Notes under the pieces: model-generated | Told to the model about the DNA's origin: nothing | The model's input: the letters and a program-made list of their open reading frames with translations, nothing else | Database searches by the model: none | Assembly (NCBI RefSeq): GCF_000756665.1 | Contig: NZ_ARXV01000002.1 | Coordinates: 1-64,000 of the forward strand | Source of the DNA: Alcanivorax nanhaiticus | GTDB lineage: Bacteria > Pseudomonadota > Gammaproteobacteria > Pseudomonadales > Alcanivoracaceae | Length of the DNA: 64,000 nt | Direction of reading: 5' to 3' | In this document: positions 36,173 through 46,216 of the stretch, piece after piece | Numbering within the stretch: the stretch's first letter is position 1 | Layout of the letters: each line of letters opens with the position of its first letter | Program-made: the position numbers and the translations under genes

Positions 36173-36502
36173 TTATGCAGGCAGCGGCTCCAGCCGGAAC
36201 AGATCAATAGCGGGTTCTTCATAGGGATGCGCCAGACGGAGGGCGCTGATAGCCGCCTGAAGGCTGGCCTCGGTGACGATGGTTTCGACCCGGTACTCTG
36301 ACACCACTTCCACCTCCCCCTGCTGGCCAAGAAAAGGCTGACTACCATCCAGCGGCCGGAACTGCCCCTCTCCCCGCACTTGAAATGCACAACAATCATA
36401 GTTGCCAATGTGGCCGGCCCCCGCAGCAAAGACCGCGGTCTTTACCTGCTCCAGATGGGTATCGGGCACATAAAAGCAGAGTTTGTAGATAAGATCAGGC
36501 AT
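36173..36502 (-). CDS. NIF3-associated (YqfO-like) domain protein
   Basis: A 109-aa protein beginning MPDLIYKLCFYVPDTHLEQV, followed by GAGHIGNYDCCAFQVRGEGQF and AHPYEEPAIDLF, the pattern of the PII/CutA-like insert domain of NIF3/YqfO proteins, here as a stand-alone. It may bind metals or nucleotides. AGGGAATT precedes the ATG. It follows the tandem thioesterases with a short gap. Confidence 0.85.
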   Translation of the reverse strand: MPDLIYKLCFYVPDTHLEQVKTAVFAAGAGHIGNYDCCAFQVRGEGQFRPLDGSQPFLGQQGEVEVVSEYRVETIVTEASLQAAISALRLAHPYEEPAIDLFRLEPLPA

Positions 36503-36515
36503 GGCAATTCCCTAT

Positions 36516-37220
36516 TCAGGCGCGGATCGCGGCTTCCAGCTCGGCATACTCTGGCTTCAAGCGGTAATCTCCCCGAGGAGAAATCCAGATCCCCTCCGCA
36601 GCTACAGTCTGTTGGCCTTCGACCCAGACTGAGCCTTCGCAAATCAGCTTGCGGCCTTCCATACGAATCAGCCGGGCCTCGAATTCCACCGGTTTGTGTA
36701 GCGGGGTCCCTGCCAGATAACGAATTTTCAGGGTACCTGTGACGCCGATCTGCTCAACAAAATCCTGCGTCTTTGCCAGCAGGATATCCAGCGCAAGGCC
36801 GATCACACCGCCATGAAGTCGCCCCGGCGGGCCCTGAAAAGCCAGACCAAAGATCCCACGACCTTTCACCTTGTCCCCTTCAAGCCACAACTCAAGAGGC
36901 GGTGACAGCGGCGAAGCCTTGCCGGTCAGAATCTCGAAATCCACCAGATCCGTAACGTCATCCCCCGTTCCCTCACCATCCAACAAACGCCGAAGTGTAG
37001 TGCCGTAGTCACGCTGGCCCTGCTCGGCCATGGCAGCTTTCAGCTCCCGAGCCTGTTGAATATAGTCTCTGAGCTGATCGTCAGACGCATCCAGTCGCAG
37101 CACCTGCTCATTCAGTTCAGCCAGCGTGCGCCCAAGTTCACGATGCAGTTCCGCCCGCGGACTCGGTGCGGGCGTTTCCGCCACGCGGATATCCCGAAAA
37201 TGATAGAAGGTATCAGTCAT
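36516..37220 (-). CDS. PaaI-family thioesterase (second of tandem pair)
   Basis: A 234-aa hotdog-fold protein. The hallmark PPGRLHGGVIGLALD (about residues 127-141) carries the HGG motif; the N-terminal 90 residues are a helical region shared with its neighbour. Acyl-CoA thioester substrate is unknown. It starts two bases after the stop of the upstream paralog, so the two are coupled. Similarity between the pair indicates tandem duplication. Confidence 0.85.
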   Translation of the reverse strand: MTDTFYHFRDIRVAETPAPSPRAELHRELGRTLAELNEQVLRLDASDDQLRDYIQQARELKAAMAEQGQRDYGTTLRRLLDGEGTGDDVTDLVDFEILTGKASPLSPPLELWLEGDKVKGRGIFGLAFQGPPGRLHGGVIGLALDILLAKTQDFVEQIGVTGTLKIRYLAGTPLHKPVEFEARLIRMEGRKLICEGSVWVEGQQTVAAEGIWISPRGDYRLKPEYAELEAAIRA

Positions 37221-37222
37221 GA

Positions 37223-37900
37223 TCAACCCAAGCTCTTGGGGGTCAGCCACACGCCTTCAGCGTGCACCGTCTGAGTCTCGCCATGCCAGATACCGCCCTC
37301 AATAAAAATCTTGCGGCCCTCCTGGCGGACGATATGCGCGCGGCAAGTCAGGGCTTCTTCAATAGGGGAACCGGCCATATAGCGAATATTCAAGGTCCCG
37401 GTGACCCCCAGCCGAAATGAGGCATGCATGGCCCGAGATAGCACCGCGTCCAGAATCCAGGACACCACGCCGCCATGAACCCGGCCCGGAGGTCCTTGAT
37501 ACTGTTGTCCCAGCCACAGCGCACCCTCAACCCCGTCCTGATCCTCACGGGTCCAGTCGATCTGCGGCGCGATCGGGTTGGCCCCACCGCCCACCGGATC
37601 GTAGTCCATCATGTGGTAAAGATCGCCAATAGTCGCAGCCCCGGTAAACAGCTTGCGATTCGCCTCACGACTGTCACGCCGCTCCGGCTGGCCAACGGCG
37701 TCCACCAACGCCTCCAGCTGATCCGCCCAGCCCGTCAGGGTAGCTTCATCAGCCTCCACCCGGATCAGGCGCTCGGACAAGGTACGAATCGCGGCACTGA
37801 TGCGGCGGCGCTGGACAAAATCATCCGGCACAGGTTCGGAGTGATAAGCACTGCGGAGCTCAAAAGGACCGTAGGTTTTTTCCGTGGTTTTTTCGGACAC
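37223..37900 (-). CDS. PaaI-family thioesterase (first of tandem pair)
   Basis: A 225-aa hotdog-fold thioesterase with PPGRVHGGVVSWILD and the C-terminal strand RKIFIEGGIWHGETQTVHAEG, closely paralleling the downstream gene. The helical N-terminus (SERLIRVEADEATLTGWADQ) aligns with the same region there. The two products could form a heteromer. Upstream lies a family B palindrome. Confidence 0.86.
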   Translation of the reverse strand: MSEKTTEKTYGPFELRSAYHSEPVPDDFVQRRRISAAIRTLSERLIRVEADEATLTGWADQLEALVDAVGQPERRDSREANRKLFTGAATIGDLYHMMDYDPVGGGANPIAPQIDWTREDQDGVEGALWLGQQYQGPPGRVHGGVVSWILDAVLSRAMHASFRLGVTGTLNIRYMAGSPIEEALTCRAHIVRQEGRKIFIEGGIWHGETQTVHAEGVWLTPKSLG

Positions 37901-37908
37901 AGGAACAC

Positions 37909-38086
37909 CAGTGAATAGTTAACAGTTAATAGTGAACAGCGAAAACACATTCAAACAATCGTTTGATTCTGAACACCCGTGCCGCTCCCGACAAGATCAA
38001 TAAGTGCCACAAAAAAGGCGGAAATAGCCAAGCCATTTCCGCCTTTTTGTTCAGCTGTTAACTATTAACTGTTCACTGTTAACTGC
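37909..38086. repeat. Inverted repeat of GTTAACAGT-type words, family B copy 2
   Basis: Left arm (37,909-37,940) AGTGAATAGTTAACAGTTAA and onwards; right arm (38,049-38,086) CTGTTAACTATTAACTGTTC and onwards. The two arms enclose a terminator-type hairpin. It fills the gap between the thioesterase gene and the end of purL. Confidence 0.7.
38011..38049 (-). terminator. Intrinsic terminator after purL
   Basis: AAAAAAGGCGGAAATAG / CATTTCCGCCTTTTTG hairpin with A/T runs on both sides, about 40 bp past the purL stop. Symmetric enough to work in both directions. Confidence 0.88.
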
Positions 38087-38089
38087 TTT

Positions 38090-41000
38090 TTACCCCACCC
38101 ACTTGCGAGCATTGGCAAACATGCGCAGCCACGGGCCGTTTTCGTGTTCGCGCCAGTCATCCGGGATCCAGCTGTTCTGCAGCACGCGGAACACTCGCTC
38201 CGGGTGCGGCATCATGATGGTCACGCGGCCGTCGGTGGTGGTGAAGCCGGTCACCCCCTGGGCAGAACCGTTGGGGTTGGCCGGGTATTGCTCGGTAGCG
38301 TTACCCAGGCCGTCCACATAGCGCAGAGCCACCAGCCGCTGCTCGATGTTGCGGCCCAAAGCCTCGTCGGAGATTTCCACACGGCCTTCACCGTGGGCTA
38401 CCGCGATGGGGATGCGGGTGCCGGCCATGTCCTGCAGGAGAATTGACGGCGAGCTCTGGATTTCTACCAGCGCGGTGCGTGCCTCGAACTGCTCGGACAG
38501 ATTGCGTACGAAGCGCGGCCAGTGCTCGGCACCGGGGATCAGGTCTTTCAAGTGCGAGAGCATCTGACAGCCGTTACACACACCCAGCGCGAAGGTATCT
38601 TCGCGGAAGAAGAACCGGTTGAAGGCATCGCGCAGGGCATCGTTGTACAGCACGGTCTTCGCCCAGCCACCGCCGGCACCGAGCACGTCACCGTAGGAGA
38701 AACCGCCACAGGCCACCAGCCCCTTGAAGTCTTCCAGGTTTACACGGCCTTCCAGCAGGTCGCTCATGTGTACGTCGATGGCGTCGAAGCCGACACGATC
38801 AAACGCCGCCGCCATTTCAGTCTGACCGTTGACGCCCTGCTCGCGCAGGATCGCCATTTGCGGACGCACACCGGTGTTGATCATCGGCGCCGCCGGGTTT
38901 TCCGTCATGTCGAAAGTCAGGCGCACATTCAGGCCGGGGGCATTGCTGACCGGAATGGCATCGAATTCCTGACGGGCACAATCCGGGTTGTCACGCAGGG
39001 CCTGAATGCGATAGCTGGTTTCGGCCCAGATACGCTGCAGATCACGGCGCGGGGTTTCCAGCAGGATGCCGCCACCCAGGCGCACGCGAATCACGTCGTC
39101 CGCATCGGTGCGACCCAGGCGGGTGACGCACTGCTTGAGACCAGCCTCGTCATATCGCTTGAGCACTTCCGCCACGTGGGCGTCAGCCACCTGAATCACC
39201 GCGCCCAGTTCTTCAGCGAACAGCGCTGCTACGGCTTCCGGGGTATCACCGGCAATATGATCCAGACTGATATCCAGACCGGTACGACCGGCGAACGCCA
39301 TTTCGGTCAGCGTGGCGAACAGGCCGCCGTCAGAACGGTCGTGGTAGGCCAACAGCTTGCGCTCGGCCAGCAGTTGCTGGGTCACTTCGAAGAAGGCGAT
39401 CAGATCCTTGGCATCATCCAGGTCCGGCGCTACGTCACCCACCTTGCCATACACCTGTGCCAGCGCGGAGCCGGCCAGACGATTCTGGCCACGGCCCAGA
39501 TCCAGCAGCAGCAGTTCGCTGGCCACGTCGGTCTTCAGCTCAGGAGTCACCGTCAGATCGATGTCAGTGACGGTGGAGAAGGCGGAGATGATCAGCGACA
39601 GCGGCGCGGTCACGCTCTTGTCGATACCCTTCTCATTCCACACGGTGCGCATGGACAGGGAGTCCTTGCCCACCGGGATAGCGATACCCAGTTGCGGACA
39701 CAGTTCCATGCCCACGGTCTTTACGGTATCGAACAGGGCCTGGTCTTCCCCCGGGTGACCGGCAGCGGCCATCCAGTTGGCAGACAAACGAATCTGGCCC
39801 AGATCGCCGATATGAGCACCGGCAATATTGGTAATGGATTCCGCCACTGCCATACGACCTGAGGCTGGCGCATCCACCATGGCGATCGGGGTACGCTCGC
39901 CCATGGCCATGGCTTCACCGGTACGCTGGTTAAAGCCCGTGGCGGTTACCGCACAGTCCGCCACCGGCACCTGCCAGGGGCCTACCATCTGGTCACGATG
40001 CACCAGGCCGGTAATGGAGCGGTCGCCGATGGTGATCAGGAAGCTCTTGGAGGCTACCGTCGGCAGGCGAAGTACGCGCTCACCCGCTTCTTTCAAATCA
40101 ATGCCGTCGGTGGTGAAAGCCTGACGCTGGAAGTCTTCACGATCGAAGCTGCGCTGCATTTTCGGCGGCTTGCCGAACAGCAGGTCCATGGGCAGATCCA
40201 CCGGCGGCTTGCCGAAGTGCTCATCGCTGACGGTCAGATGTTCTTCGTTGGTGGCTTCCCCCAGCACCGCATAGGGGGTGCGCTCGCGCTTGCAGATGGC
40301 ATCGAAGGTATCAATGTCCTGCGGCATCACTGCCAGTACATAACGTTCCTGGGCTTCGTTACACCAGATTTCCACCGGGCTCATGCCGGGCTCGGAGCTG
40401 GGAATCTTGCGCAGTTCCAGTTTCGCGCCCATGTCGTGGTCGTGGACCAGTTCCGGCAACGCATTGGACAGACCGCCCGCGCCCACATCGTGGATGGAAA
40501 CGATGGGGTTGTTGTCACCCATGGCCCAGCAGCGGTCGATGACTTCCTGCACCCGACGCTCGATTTCCGGGTTGTCGCGCTGCACCGAGGCAAAATCCAG
40601 CGCTTCGTCGGACTGGCCGGAGGCCATGGAGCTGGCCGCGCCACCGCCGAGGCCGATCAGCATGGCCGGGCCGCCGAGTACGATAATCTTGGCGCCTTCC
40701 TTGATCGGGTCCTTTTCCACGTGGCCGTCACGGATATTGCCCATGCCGCCGGCAATCATGATCGGCTTGTGGTAACCACGCACCTCGTCGCCGTTCACAC
40801 CTGGCGCTTCGATTTCCAGGGTACGGAAATAACCACACAGGTTGGGACGACCGAATTCGTTATTAAAGGCAGCGCCACCCAAAGGGCCATCAATCATGAT
40901 ATCCAGCGCGGAGGCGATCCGCCCCGGCTTGCCGTAGCCCTTTTCCCAGGGCTGCTGGAAACCGGGAATATTCAGATCGGACACCGAGAAGCCGGTCATG

Positions 41001-41965
41001 CCCGCCTTCGGCTTGGAACCACGGCCGGTGGCACCCTCATCACGGATCTCACCACCGGAGCCGGTGGCGGCACCCGGGTGCGGCGCAATGGCGGTGGGGT
41101 GGTTATGGGTTTCCACCTTCATCAACAGATGCACAGGCTCGTTAACGAATTCATAACGAGCGGAACCCGGTGCCGGGAAGAAACGGTCGGCAACCGGGCC
41201 GGCGACAACAGAGGCGTTGTCCTTGTAGGCACTCAACACCCCCTCGGGGGCGTGCTTGTAGGTATTGCGGATCATGCCGAACAGACTCAGGTCCTGCTCT
41301 TCGCCATCAATGGTCCAATCCGCATTGAAGATCTTGTGGCGACAGTGCTCGGAGTTGGCCTGGGCGAACATCATCAGTTCTGCATCTGCCGGGTTACGGC
41401 CCAGTGCAGTGAACTGCTCTACCAGGTAATCGATTTCGTCTTCCGCCAGAGCCAGGCCCAGCTCACCGTTGGCTGCCACCAGCGCGTCACGGCCACCACC
41501 AATGATATCCACCGTGGACAACTCTCGAGGTGAGTGGTGAACAAACAAGGCCTCGGCCTCATTCAACTCCGCCAGCACCACCTCCACCATGCGGTCATGC
41601 AGCTCCGCTGCCAGCTCGGCCCGGGAGGCTTCGCCCACAACCCGGTACTCAATGCCCCGCTCTACCCGCTCCACCTGGGTCAGGCCAGCGTTGTGACAAA
41701 TATCGGTGGCCTTGGAAGACCACGGCGAAATGGTGCCCGGACGGGGCACCACTACAAAGCGCTCACCCTCAACCTCATCCTCTTCCAGCGACGGGCCATA
41801 TTGCAGCAGGCCTTCCAGCACCCGCTGCTGATCCGCAGTCAGGTCTTCGTGCAGTGCCACAAAGTGAACATAACGGGCTGAAATGGCGGAAATCCCGGGC
41901 AGGGATGCCAGCAGTTTTTCCTTACGAAATGCGGACAGGGCCGGACTTCCGGAGAGGATCAGCAT
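38090..41965 (-). CDS. purL: Phosphoribosylformylglycinamidine synthase PurL
   Basis: Large single-chain FGAM synthase of purine biosynthesis, 1291 aa from [13 protein letters not shown] (E. coli 1295). An N-terminal PurS-like domain, two AIRS-type synthase halves (with [14 protein letters not shown] and [18 protein letters not shown]), and a C-terminal class I glutamine amidotransferase domain (nucleophile Cys in GVCNGCQML; His/Glu in PHPERV) are visible in order. A longer reading adds 42 residues that overlap the promoter. It is divergent from mltF, as in Pseudomonas. Confidence 0.97.
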   Translation of the reverse strand: MLILSGSPALSAFRKEKLLASLPGISAISARYVHFVALHEDLTADQQRVLEGLLQYGPSLEEDEVEGERFVVVPRPGTISPWSSKATDICHNAGLTQVERVERGIEYRVVGEASRAELAAELHDRMVEVVLAELNEAEALFVHHSPRELSTVDIIGGGRDALVAANGELGLALAEDEIDYLVEQFTALGRNPADAELMMFAQANSEHCRHKIFNADWTIDGEEQDLSLFGMIRNTYKHAPEGVLSAYKDNASVVAGPVADRFFPAPGSARYEFVNEPVHLLMKVETHNHPTAIAPHPGAATGSGGEIRDEGATGRGSKPKAGMTGFSVSDLNIPGFQQPWEKGYGKPGRIASALDIMIDGPLGGAAFNNEFGRPNLCGYFRTLEIEAPGVNGDEVRGYHKPIMIAGGMGNIRDGHVEKDPIKEGAKIIVLGGPAMLIGLGGGAASSMASGQSDEALDFASVQRDNPEIERRVQEVIDRCWAMGDNNPIVSIHDVGAGGLSNALPELVHDHDMGAKLELRKIPSSEPGMSPVEIWCNEAQERYVLAVMPQDIDTFDAICKRERTPYAVLGEATNEEHLTVSDEHFGKPPVDLPMDLLFGKPPKMQRSFDREDFQRQAFTTDGIDLKEAGERVLRLPTVASKSFLITIGDRSITGLVHRDQMVGPWQVPVADCAVTATGFNQRTGEAMAMGERTPIAMVDAPASGRMAVAESITNIAGAHIGDLGQIRLSANWMAAAGHPGEDQALFDTVKTVGMELCPQLGIAIPVGKDSLSMRTVWNEKGIDKSVTAPLSLIISAFSTVTDIDLTVTPELKTDVASELLLLDLGRGQNRLAGSALAQVYGKVGDVAPDLDDAKDLIAFFEVTQQLLAERKLLAYHDRSDGGLFATLTEMAFAGRTGLDISLDHIAGDTPEAVAALFAEELGAVIQVADAHVAEVLKRYDEAGLKQCVTRLGRTDADDVIRVRLGGGILLETPRRDLQRIWAETSYRIQALRDNPDCARQEFDAIPVSNAPGLNVRLTFDMTENPAAPMINTGVRPQMAILREQGVNGQTEMAAAFDRVGFDAIDVHMSDLLEGRVNLEDFKGLVACGGFSYGDVLGAGGGWAKTVLYNDALRDAFNRFFFREDTFALGVCNGCQMLSHLKDLIPGAEHWPRFVRNLSEQFEARTALVEIQSSPSILLQDMAGTRIPIAVAHGEGRVEISDEALGRNIEQRLVALRYVDGLGNATEQYPANPNGSAQGVTGFTTTDGRVTIMMPHPERVFRVLQNSWIPDDWREHENGPWLRMFANARKWVG

Positions 41966-42203
41966 AGTGCGCCTTATATGATTAACCAGTGGGGGATGGG
42001 GGGTGCCCAATATCAGGGCCGCAATGATACGGGATTTGACCGGCCATCGCAGCCTTCTGCGGGGGATATTTAACCGTTTTAAGGCGGTCACATGGCCGTC
42101 ATACGACGCACCTCAGAAAAAGGGCGATTTCCTACGCCGGACGTCTGATAAGCAAAATCATGCTCTATTCGTGACTTTTTAAATTTGTGCAAAAAAGGAG
42201 CAA

Positions 42204-42214
42204 TTGTCCGACAA
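42204..42214. promoter_or_regulatory. FadR/FCD-type GntR operator candidate, TTGTCCGACAA
   Basis: A perfect palindrome fitting TNGTNNNACNA, the FadR-subfamily consensus, between purL and mltF. The same core TTGTCCGAC recurs just upstream of the GntR regulator near 46.2 kb. The consensus alone is short enough to occur by chance several times in 64 kb. Confidence 0.4.
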
Positions 42215-42262
42215 ATGGTTACAGATCAGGGGGTTGCCAATGATAGAGTGCACGCCGTCTTT

Positions 42263-42278
42263 CGTGATATAGATCACA
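42263..42278. promoter_or_regulatory. CRP/Vfr-like site upstream of mltF
   Basis: CGTGATATAGATCACA fits TGTGA-N6-TCACA except for the first base. It lies about 97 bp before the mltF start, in the 409-bp purL-mltF gap, which otherwise has no gene and an additional small stem (CTGTC...GACAG) at about 42,342-42,361. Confidence 0.4.
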
Positions 42279-42374
42279 TATAGGACGAGAACGTATTAGA
42301 ATATGAAGTAGCAACCCGGTCGACGTAAGGCAGTATCGGCCTGTCTGGATAACCTGACAGAGGTAGCCCCAAGG

Positions 42375-43778
42375 ATGACGGTGTTCTTCCGACACAGTAA
42401 GCATCTCCTGGCCTCGCTGGCATTGTTCAGCGTGATTGGCCTGATGCTGGCTATGCGCCCCACGCCTACCGCCATGGAGCGGGTCATGGCCCGTGGCGAG
42501 CTGGTGGTGATTACTCGTCCATCCAATACCACCTATTATGAAGACCAGCATGGCCACACCGGCATGGAATACGAGCTGGCCAAGGGCTTTGCTGACAGCC
42601 TCGGTGTAGAACTGCGCATCCTGGAATCTGACGATCTCTCCTACATCCGTTATGTGGTCCGCAAGGGCACCGCTGATATCGCTGCCGCCGGCCTGGTGAA
42701 CACTCCCGAGCGTAGCGAAGGCATGCAATTCACCACCGCCTATCAACTGGTGGACTCTCTGGTGGTGCGCCGTCTGGACAGCCCCCGACTCACTGATCTC
42801 GATGGCCTGGTTGATCACACCGTGGCGGTACCCGCAGGTTCCAGCCATGCAGAACTGCTGATCAAGGCCCAGCTGGAAAACCCTGAGCTGGAATTCATTG
42901 AAGTGGAAGGTGCTACCCCCGAGCAGCTGCTGGCCCTGGTGGAAGATGGCGAGGTGGATTACACCCTGATCCACTCCAACGTCTATTCCCTGCAGCGCGC
43001 CCTGTGGCCCGATCTGATTGCCGACTACACCGTGGCTACGGATATGCCGCTGGCCTGGGCACTCAATCCCAAGGATGACCAGAGCCTGTATCTGGCCGCC
43101 CAGCGCTATCTGACCCAGGTGAAAGCCGACGGCACCACCGCCAAGCTGGAAGACCGCTTCTACGGGCACGTTGAGCACTTCAACCTGTATGCCGCTCGCA
43201 GCTTCATGCGTCATCTGGAAGATCGCCTGCCCCGCTACGAAGAGCTGTTCCGCAAGGCCGGTGAAGAAAGCGAATTCGACTGGCGTCTACTGGCTGCCAT
43301 CGCCTATCAGGAATCCCTGTGGGATCCGGGTGCCATCTCCCCCACCGGGGTGAAGGGCCTGATGATGCTGACCAACGACACCGCGCGCCAAATGGGCATT
43401 AGCGACCGCACCGACCCGACCCAGAGCATCATGGCCGGAGCCGCCTACCTGCGCCGCGTCCATGCCAAGATCCCGGATCGGATCCCAGAGCCCAGCCGCA
43501 CCTGGATGGCACTGGCCTCCTACAACGTGGGCTATGGTCACCTGGAAGATGCCCGCATCCTGACCCAGCGTCAGGGTGGTGACCCTGACAACTGGCAGGA
43601 CGTAAAGCAACGTCTGCCGATGCTGGCCAAGCCGGCCTACGCCAGCCAGCTCAAATACGGCAATGCCCGTGGCGGCCAGGCAGTTGTGTATGTGCGCCAC
43701 ATTCGCCGCTACTACGATCTGCTGGTCTGGGCGGAGAACAGCCGCCGCCGTGACGAGACCCGTATCGCGCTGAACTAA
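42375..43778 (+). CDS. mltF: Membrane-bound lytic murein transglycosylase F
   Basis: A 467-aa periplasmic peptidoglycan-cleaving enzyme with two modules. Residues 1-25 are a hydrophobic anchor. A substrate-binding-protein-like ABC domain runs about 35-265 (ELVVITRPSNTTYYED). A lytic transglycosylase domain follows, with catalytic Glu313 in AYQESLWDP and SPTGVKGLMMLT. This architecture is specific to MltF. Divergent from purL. Confidence 0.95.
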   Translation: MTVFFRHSKHLLASLALFSVIGLMLAMRPTPTAMERVMARGELVVITRPSNTTYYEDQHGHTGMEYELAKGFADSLGVELRILESDDLSYIRYVVRKGTADIAAAGLVNTPERSEGMQFTTAYQLVDSLVVRRLDSPRLTDLDGLVDHTVAVPAGSSHAELLIKAQLENPELEFIEVEGATPEQLLALVEDGEVDYTLIHSNVYSLQRALWPDLIADYTVATDMPLAWALNPKDDQSLYLAAQRYLTQVKADGTTAKLEDRFYGHVEHFNLYAARSFMRHLEDRLPRYEELFRKAGEESEFDWRLLAAIAYQESLWDPGAISPTGVKGLMMLTNDTARQMGISDRTDPTQSIMAGAAYLRRVHAKIPDRIPEPSRTWMALASYNVGYGHLEDARILTQRQGGDPDNWQDVKQRLPMLAKPAYASQLKYGNARGGQAVVYVRHIRRYYDLLVWAENSRRRDETRIALN

Positions 43779-43781
43779 AAT

Positions 43782-43919
43782 CAGTGACGAGTTGCGAGAA
43801 GCGAAAACCGTTCCGGGATTCGCTTCTCGCTCCATCCGCGTTCTCACCGCATTGCCATCCCGGTAACGTCATCACTTCCCCCGGGCTTTGACTTTCGAAA
43901 CTCGCTCCTCGTCACTCGC
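43782..43919. repeat. Palindromic intergenic element, family A copy 6
   Basis: Left GTGACGAGTTGCGAGAAGCG and a right arm TTTCGAAACTCGCTCCTCGTCAC, plus an internal hairpin (GCGAGAAGCGAA / TTCGCTTCTCGC). It lies between the convergent mltF and DUF72 genes. Confidence 0.7.
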
Positions 43920-43929
43920 CACCGGGCCA

Positions 43930-44772
43930 TCAGAACAACCCCGGCTGGTTCACCTCTCTTTCCAGCGGCAAAGAATCAAGATCCGACATCACTTCCTGCA
44001 ACATCCCGTGCCATAACTCCGCCAACGCCAGCGCATGGCCGTTATCCGGCATGTGAATGTACATGTACGGCCTGAGGCCGGCCGCAGCCCATTCCGACAC
44101 CCGCTTCACCCAGGGCCGCAAAAATATCCGATTCACCTCCAGCTGCGGATGGCCGATAAACCGGATCACTGGATCCGCCTCCATCGGCAACACATGCACC
44201 GGCACCTGCGGCTTCTTGCGCTGGGCATCGGCGGTTACCGCATCCGAGGCCACTTGACTGAACAGCGCCCGACTGTCGAAACAGACCCGGGTCGTATTAC
44301 GTTCGCGCAGCCCCTGATTCAGCAAATGCTCCCCCTCGCCCTTGGCAAAGAAGGCCAGATGACGTACTTCAACAGCGCACGGCAAAGACTCAGGCAGCCT
44401 ATCCAGGAAAGCCCATAAGGCATCCAGATGATCCGGCCCGAAGGCTGCTGGCAGCTGCAGAAGAAAGGGCCCCATCACATCACGCAACGGCGCCATGATG
44501 TCGAGAAACTCGTCCACCAACTCACTGGTGCCTGCAAGCAGGCGATCATGGGTCACCGCCCGAGGGAACTTGAACTGGAAGCGGAAATCATCTCCCACCT
44601 GTGTCCGCCACTGCTCGCACTGTGACTGCGTCGGCGTGGCGTAAAAGGTGGTATTTCCCTCCACACAGTCAAACACCCGGCTATAACGCACCAGCGGACC
44701 ACCCCCAGCAGGCAGACGCCCATGCCAGCCCGCATGCTGCCACTGGGGGCAACCCAATCGATACGGACTCAT
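43930..44772 (-). CDS. DUF72 (YecE-like) protein
   Basis: A 280-aa TIM-barrel-like protein with the DUF72 pattern: N-terminal RLGCPQWQHAGWHG, FDCVEGNTTFYATP and FRFQFKFPRAVTHD. No enzymatic activity is established for the family. Its start codon overlaps the upstream stop (TGATG), so it is coupled to the preceding gene. A family A palindrome follows. Confidence 0.88.
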   Translation of the reverse strand: MSPYRLGCPQWQHAGWHGRLPAGGGPLVRYSRVFDCVEGNTTFYATPTQSQCEQWRTQVGDDFRFQFKFPRAVTHDRLLAGTSELVDEFLDIMAPLRDVMGPFLLQLPAAFGPDHLDALWAFLDRLPESLPCAVEVRHLAFFAKGEGEHLLNQGLRERNTTRVCFDSRALFSQVASDAVTADAQRKKPQVPVHVLPMEADPVIRFIGHPQLEVNRIFLRPWVKRVSEWAAAGLRPYMYIHMPDNGHALALAELWHGMLQEVMSDLDSLPLEREVNQPGLF

Positions 44773-45251
44773 CAGAAGGCCACCCCGCCATAGAAGCCAG
44801 CCTGTGCCAGCGCCTCACGGATGCGTGCCACGCGTTGATTGCTCAATTGGCGATAATCCGGGTAAGGCGACAATAACAACCGACGAGCCCCGTCCACGGC
44901 AATCTCGGCATCCTCAGGCAGCACCGCGGCATGATGATCCAGCGACACAAAGCGTTGCAGGTTGGCCTGCCCGGCAATCCAGTGCCAACAGCCCTCTTCT
45001 TTCAATGCCGGCTCAAAACATAGCGCCGTATGCTCGAACAGGTCGCTATCACGAAACCTGCGCCAATCGTCTTCCTGTGGGCTTGCCACCTTTGCCAGCA
45101 GATTAATGATCTTGCGCCAATGATTGCTGTTGGCAGCCACGATCTCACCAGCAGAGGGAGCATGCACAAAGCTATCCAGCCCCTCCGGCCGGTGGGGAAG
45201 ATACAAGACAAGACGAGCACAAGGACTACCCAGAAAATCGATAGAGGTCAT
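44772..45251 (-). CDS. Conserved hypothetical protein (159 aa)
   Basis: Not recognised. A soluble 159-aa protein with no signal peptide, starting MTSIDFLGSPCARLVLYLPH, Trp-rich in the middle (CWHWIAGQ) and with a C-terminal helical segment NQRVARIREALAQAG. The start could also be the GTG one codon earlier; neither has a clear ribosome site. Translational coupling to the DUF72 gene suggests a shared role. Confidence 0.65.
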   Translation of the reverse strand: MTSIDFLGSPCARLVLYLPHRPEGLDSFVHAPSAGEIVAANSNHWRKIINLLAKVASPQEDDWRRFRDSDLFEHTALCFEPALKEEGCWHWIAGQANLQRFVSLDHHAAVLPEDAEIAVDGARRLLLSPYPDYRQLSNQRVARIREALAQAGFYGGVAF

Positions 45252-45300
45252 CACGAAATGGATGTCGGCAAAACCCGGATTCTAGCAGGGAGACCACAAA

Positions 45301-45338
45301 CAAAAAGGCCCTGTCGCAGTGCGACAGGGCCTTTTGCA
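45301..45338 (-). terminator. Intrinsic terminator after tRNA-Val
   Basis: AAAAGGCCCTGTCGC / GCGACAGGGCCTTTT hairpin with flanking A/T runs, immediately downstream of the tRNA on the minus strand. Confidence 0.88.
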
Positions 45339-45341
45339 ATT

Positions 45342-45418
45342 TGGTACAACCGAGTGGATTCGAACCACCGACCCCCACCATGTCAAGGTGGTGCTCTAAC
45401 CAACTGAGCTACGGTTGT
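45342..45418 (-). tRNA. tRNA-Val (GAC)
   Basis: A 77-nt cloverleaf including an encoded CCA. The acceptor stem pairs ACAACCG with CGGTTGT, the D arm is GCTC/GAGC, the anticodon stem is CCACC/GGTGG with loop TTGACAT giving anticodon GAC, and the T arm is GGTGG with TTCGAAT loop. It stands alone, with a terminator downstream. Confidence 0.95.
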
Positions 45419-45503
45419 ATATCTCTCAGGCATCGTAACGCTCTGAAGAGGGTGGCAATTCTATGCAGCTTGCCGGGTCAGGGCAACCCCCCTGCCTGGG
45501 GCT

Positions 45504-46202
45504 TTAGGACTTTTTCCGTCTCGCCCCCCAAGCGGTTTCGATTTGGCGGGCACGGGTAATGGACTCCTCCACCAAATCGGACTGATGTTCGGCAAACTCA
45601 CGGATGATTTCCAGCGCGGAACGGACGTCTCGGCGAAAGATGGTTTCCACCAAGGCTTTGAAAAACGACAGGCACTCCTTCACCTCATCAGCCTCCAGAT
45701 GCAGAGCCATAAAGTACGCTCGCTGCATGGCCGGCTGCATGTTGATGAGGATATCTTCCACGAACGGGTTTCTGGCGTAGGGGTAGGCGTGCTCCAGGAA
45801 GCGGAAACTGAGTGTGAAGAAGTCATCCAGATTACGATCCTCTGCTGCCAGCTGCAGGCCATGCACAAGCTCGATAAAGGCATCCAGATCTTCTTCACGC
45901 ACTACCTTGATGGCCTTGCGAATAACCAGTCCCAGCAAGATCTGCATCACCTCATAGAGGCTGCGCACATGGGACTCGGACATTTCCTTCACCACCGCGC
46001 CACGCCGCGGGAGGATATCGATCAGCTGCCGCCTCTGCAGGATCAGCAAGGCCTCGCGCACCGAGCCCCTGCTGACTTCCAGCTCACCGGCAACCCGCAA
46101 CTCCTGGATTCGATCACCAGCCAGCATGTCACCACGAATGATCTGCTCTGCTAGATGCTGGGCGATCTGCTCTGAAAGACTTTCCTTTGCCTTGAAGCTC
46201 AC
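45504..46202 (-). CDS. GntR-family regulator, FadR/FCD subfamily
   Basis: A 232-aa regulator. The winged-helix N-terminus (about 8-75) includes LSEQIAQHLAEQIIRGD and VSRGSVREALLILQRR; an all-helical FCD ligand-binding domain (about 90-225) follows. Ligands for the family are often organic acids or acyl-CoAs; which one here is unknown. Two TNGTNNNACNA sites lie directly upstream (46,217-46,227 and 46,239-46,249), suggesting self-control. The ATG is followed by KAKESL, typical for this type. Confidence 0.9.
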   Translation of the reverse strand: MSFKAKESLSEQIAQHLAEQIIRGDMLAGDRIQELRVAGELEVSRGSVREALLILQRRQLIDILPRRGAVVKEMSESHVRSLYEVMQILLGLVIRKAIKVVREEDLDAFIELVHGLQLAAEDRNLDDFFTLSFRFLEHAYPYARNPFVEDILINMQPAMQRAYFMALHLEADEVKECLSFFKALVETIFRRDVRSALEIIREFAEHQSDLVEESITRARQIETAWGARRKKS

Positions 46203-46216
46203 CTGACCCCCGGTGC

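Noticed and set aside
38522..41533. Long open frames (446 and 511 codons) antisense to purL
   Set aside because: They are mirror frames of a well-identified gene with strong GC-biased codon use. Their products are His/Gly/Gln-rich with no family resemblance, and no ribosome site supports them.
41966..42374. Purine-type repressor site upstream of purL
   Set aside because: No PurR-like ACGCAAACGTTTGCGT palindrome was found in the gap.
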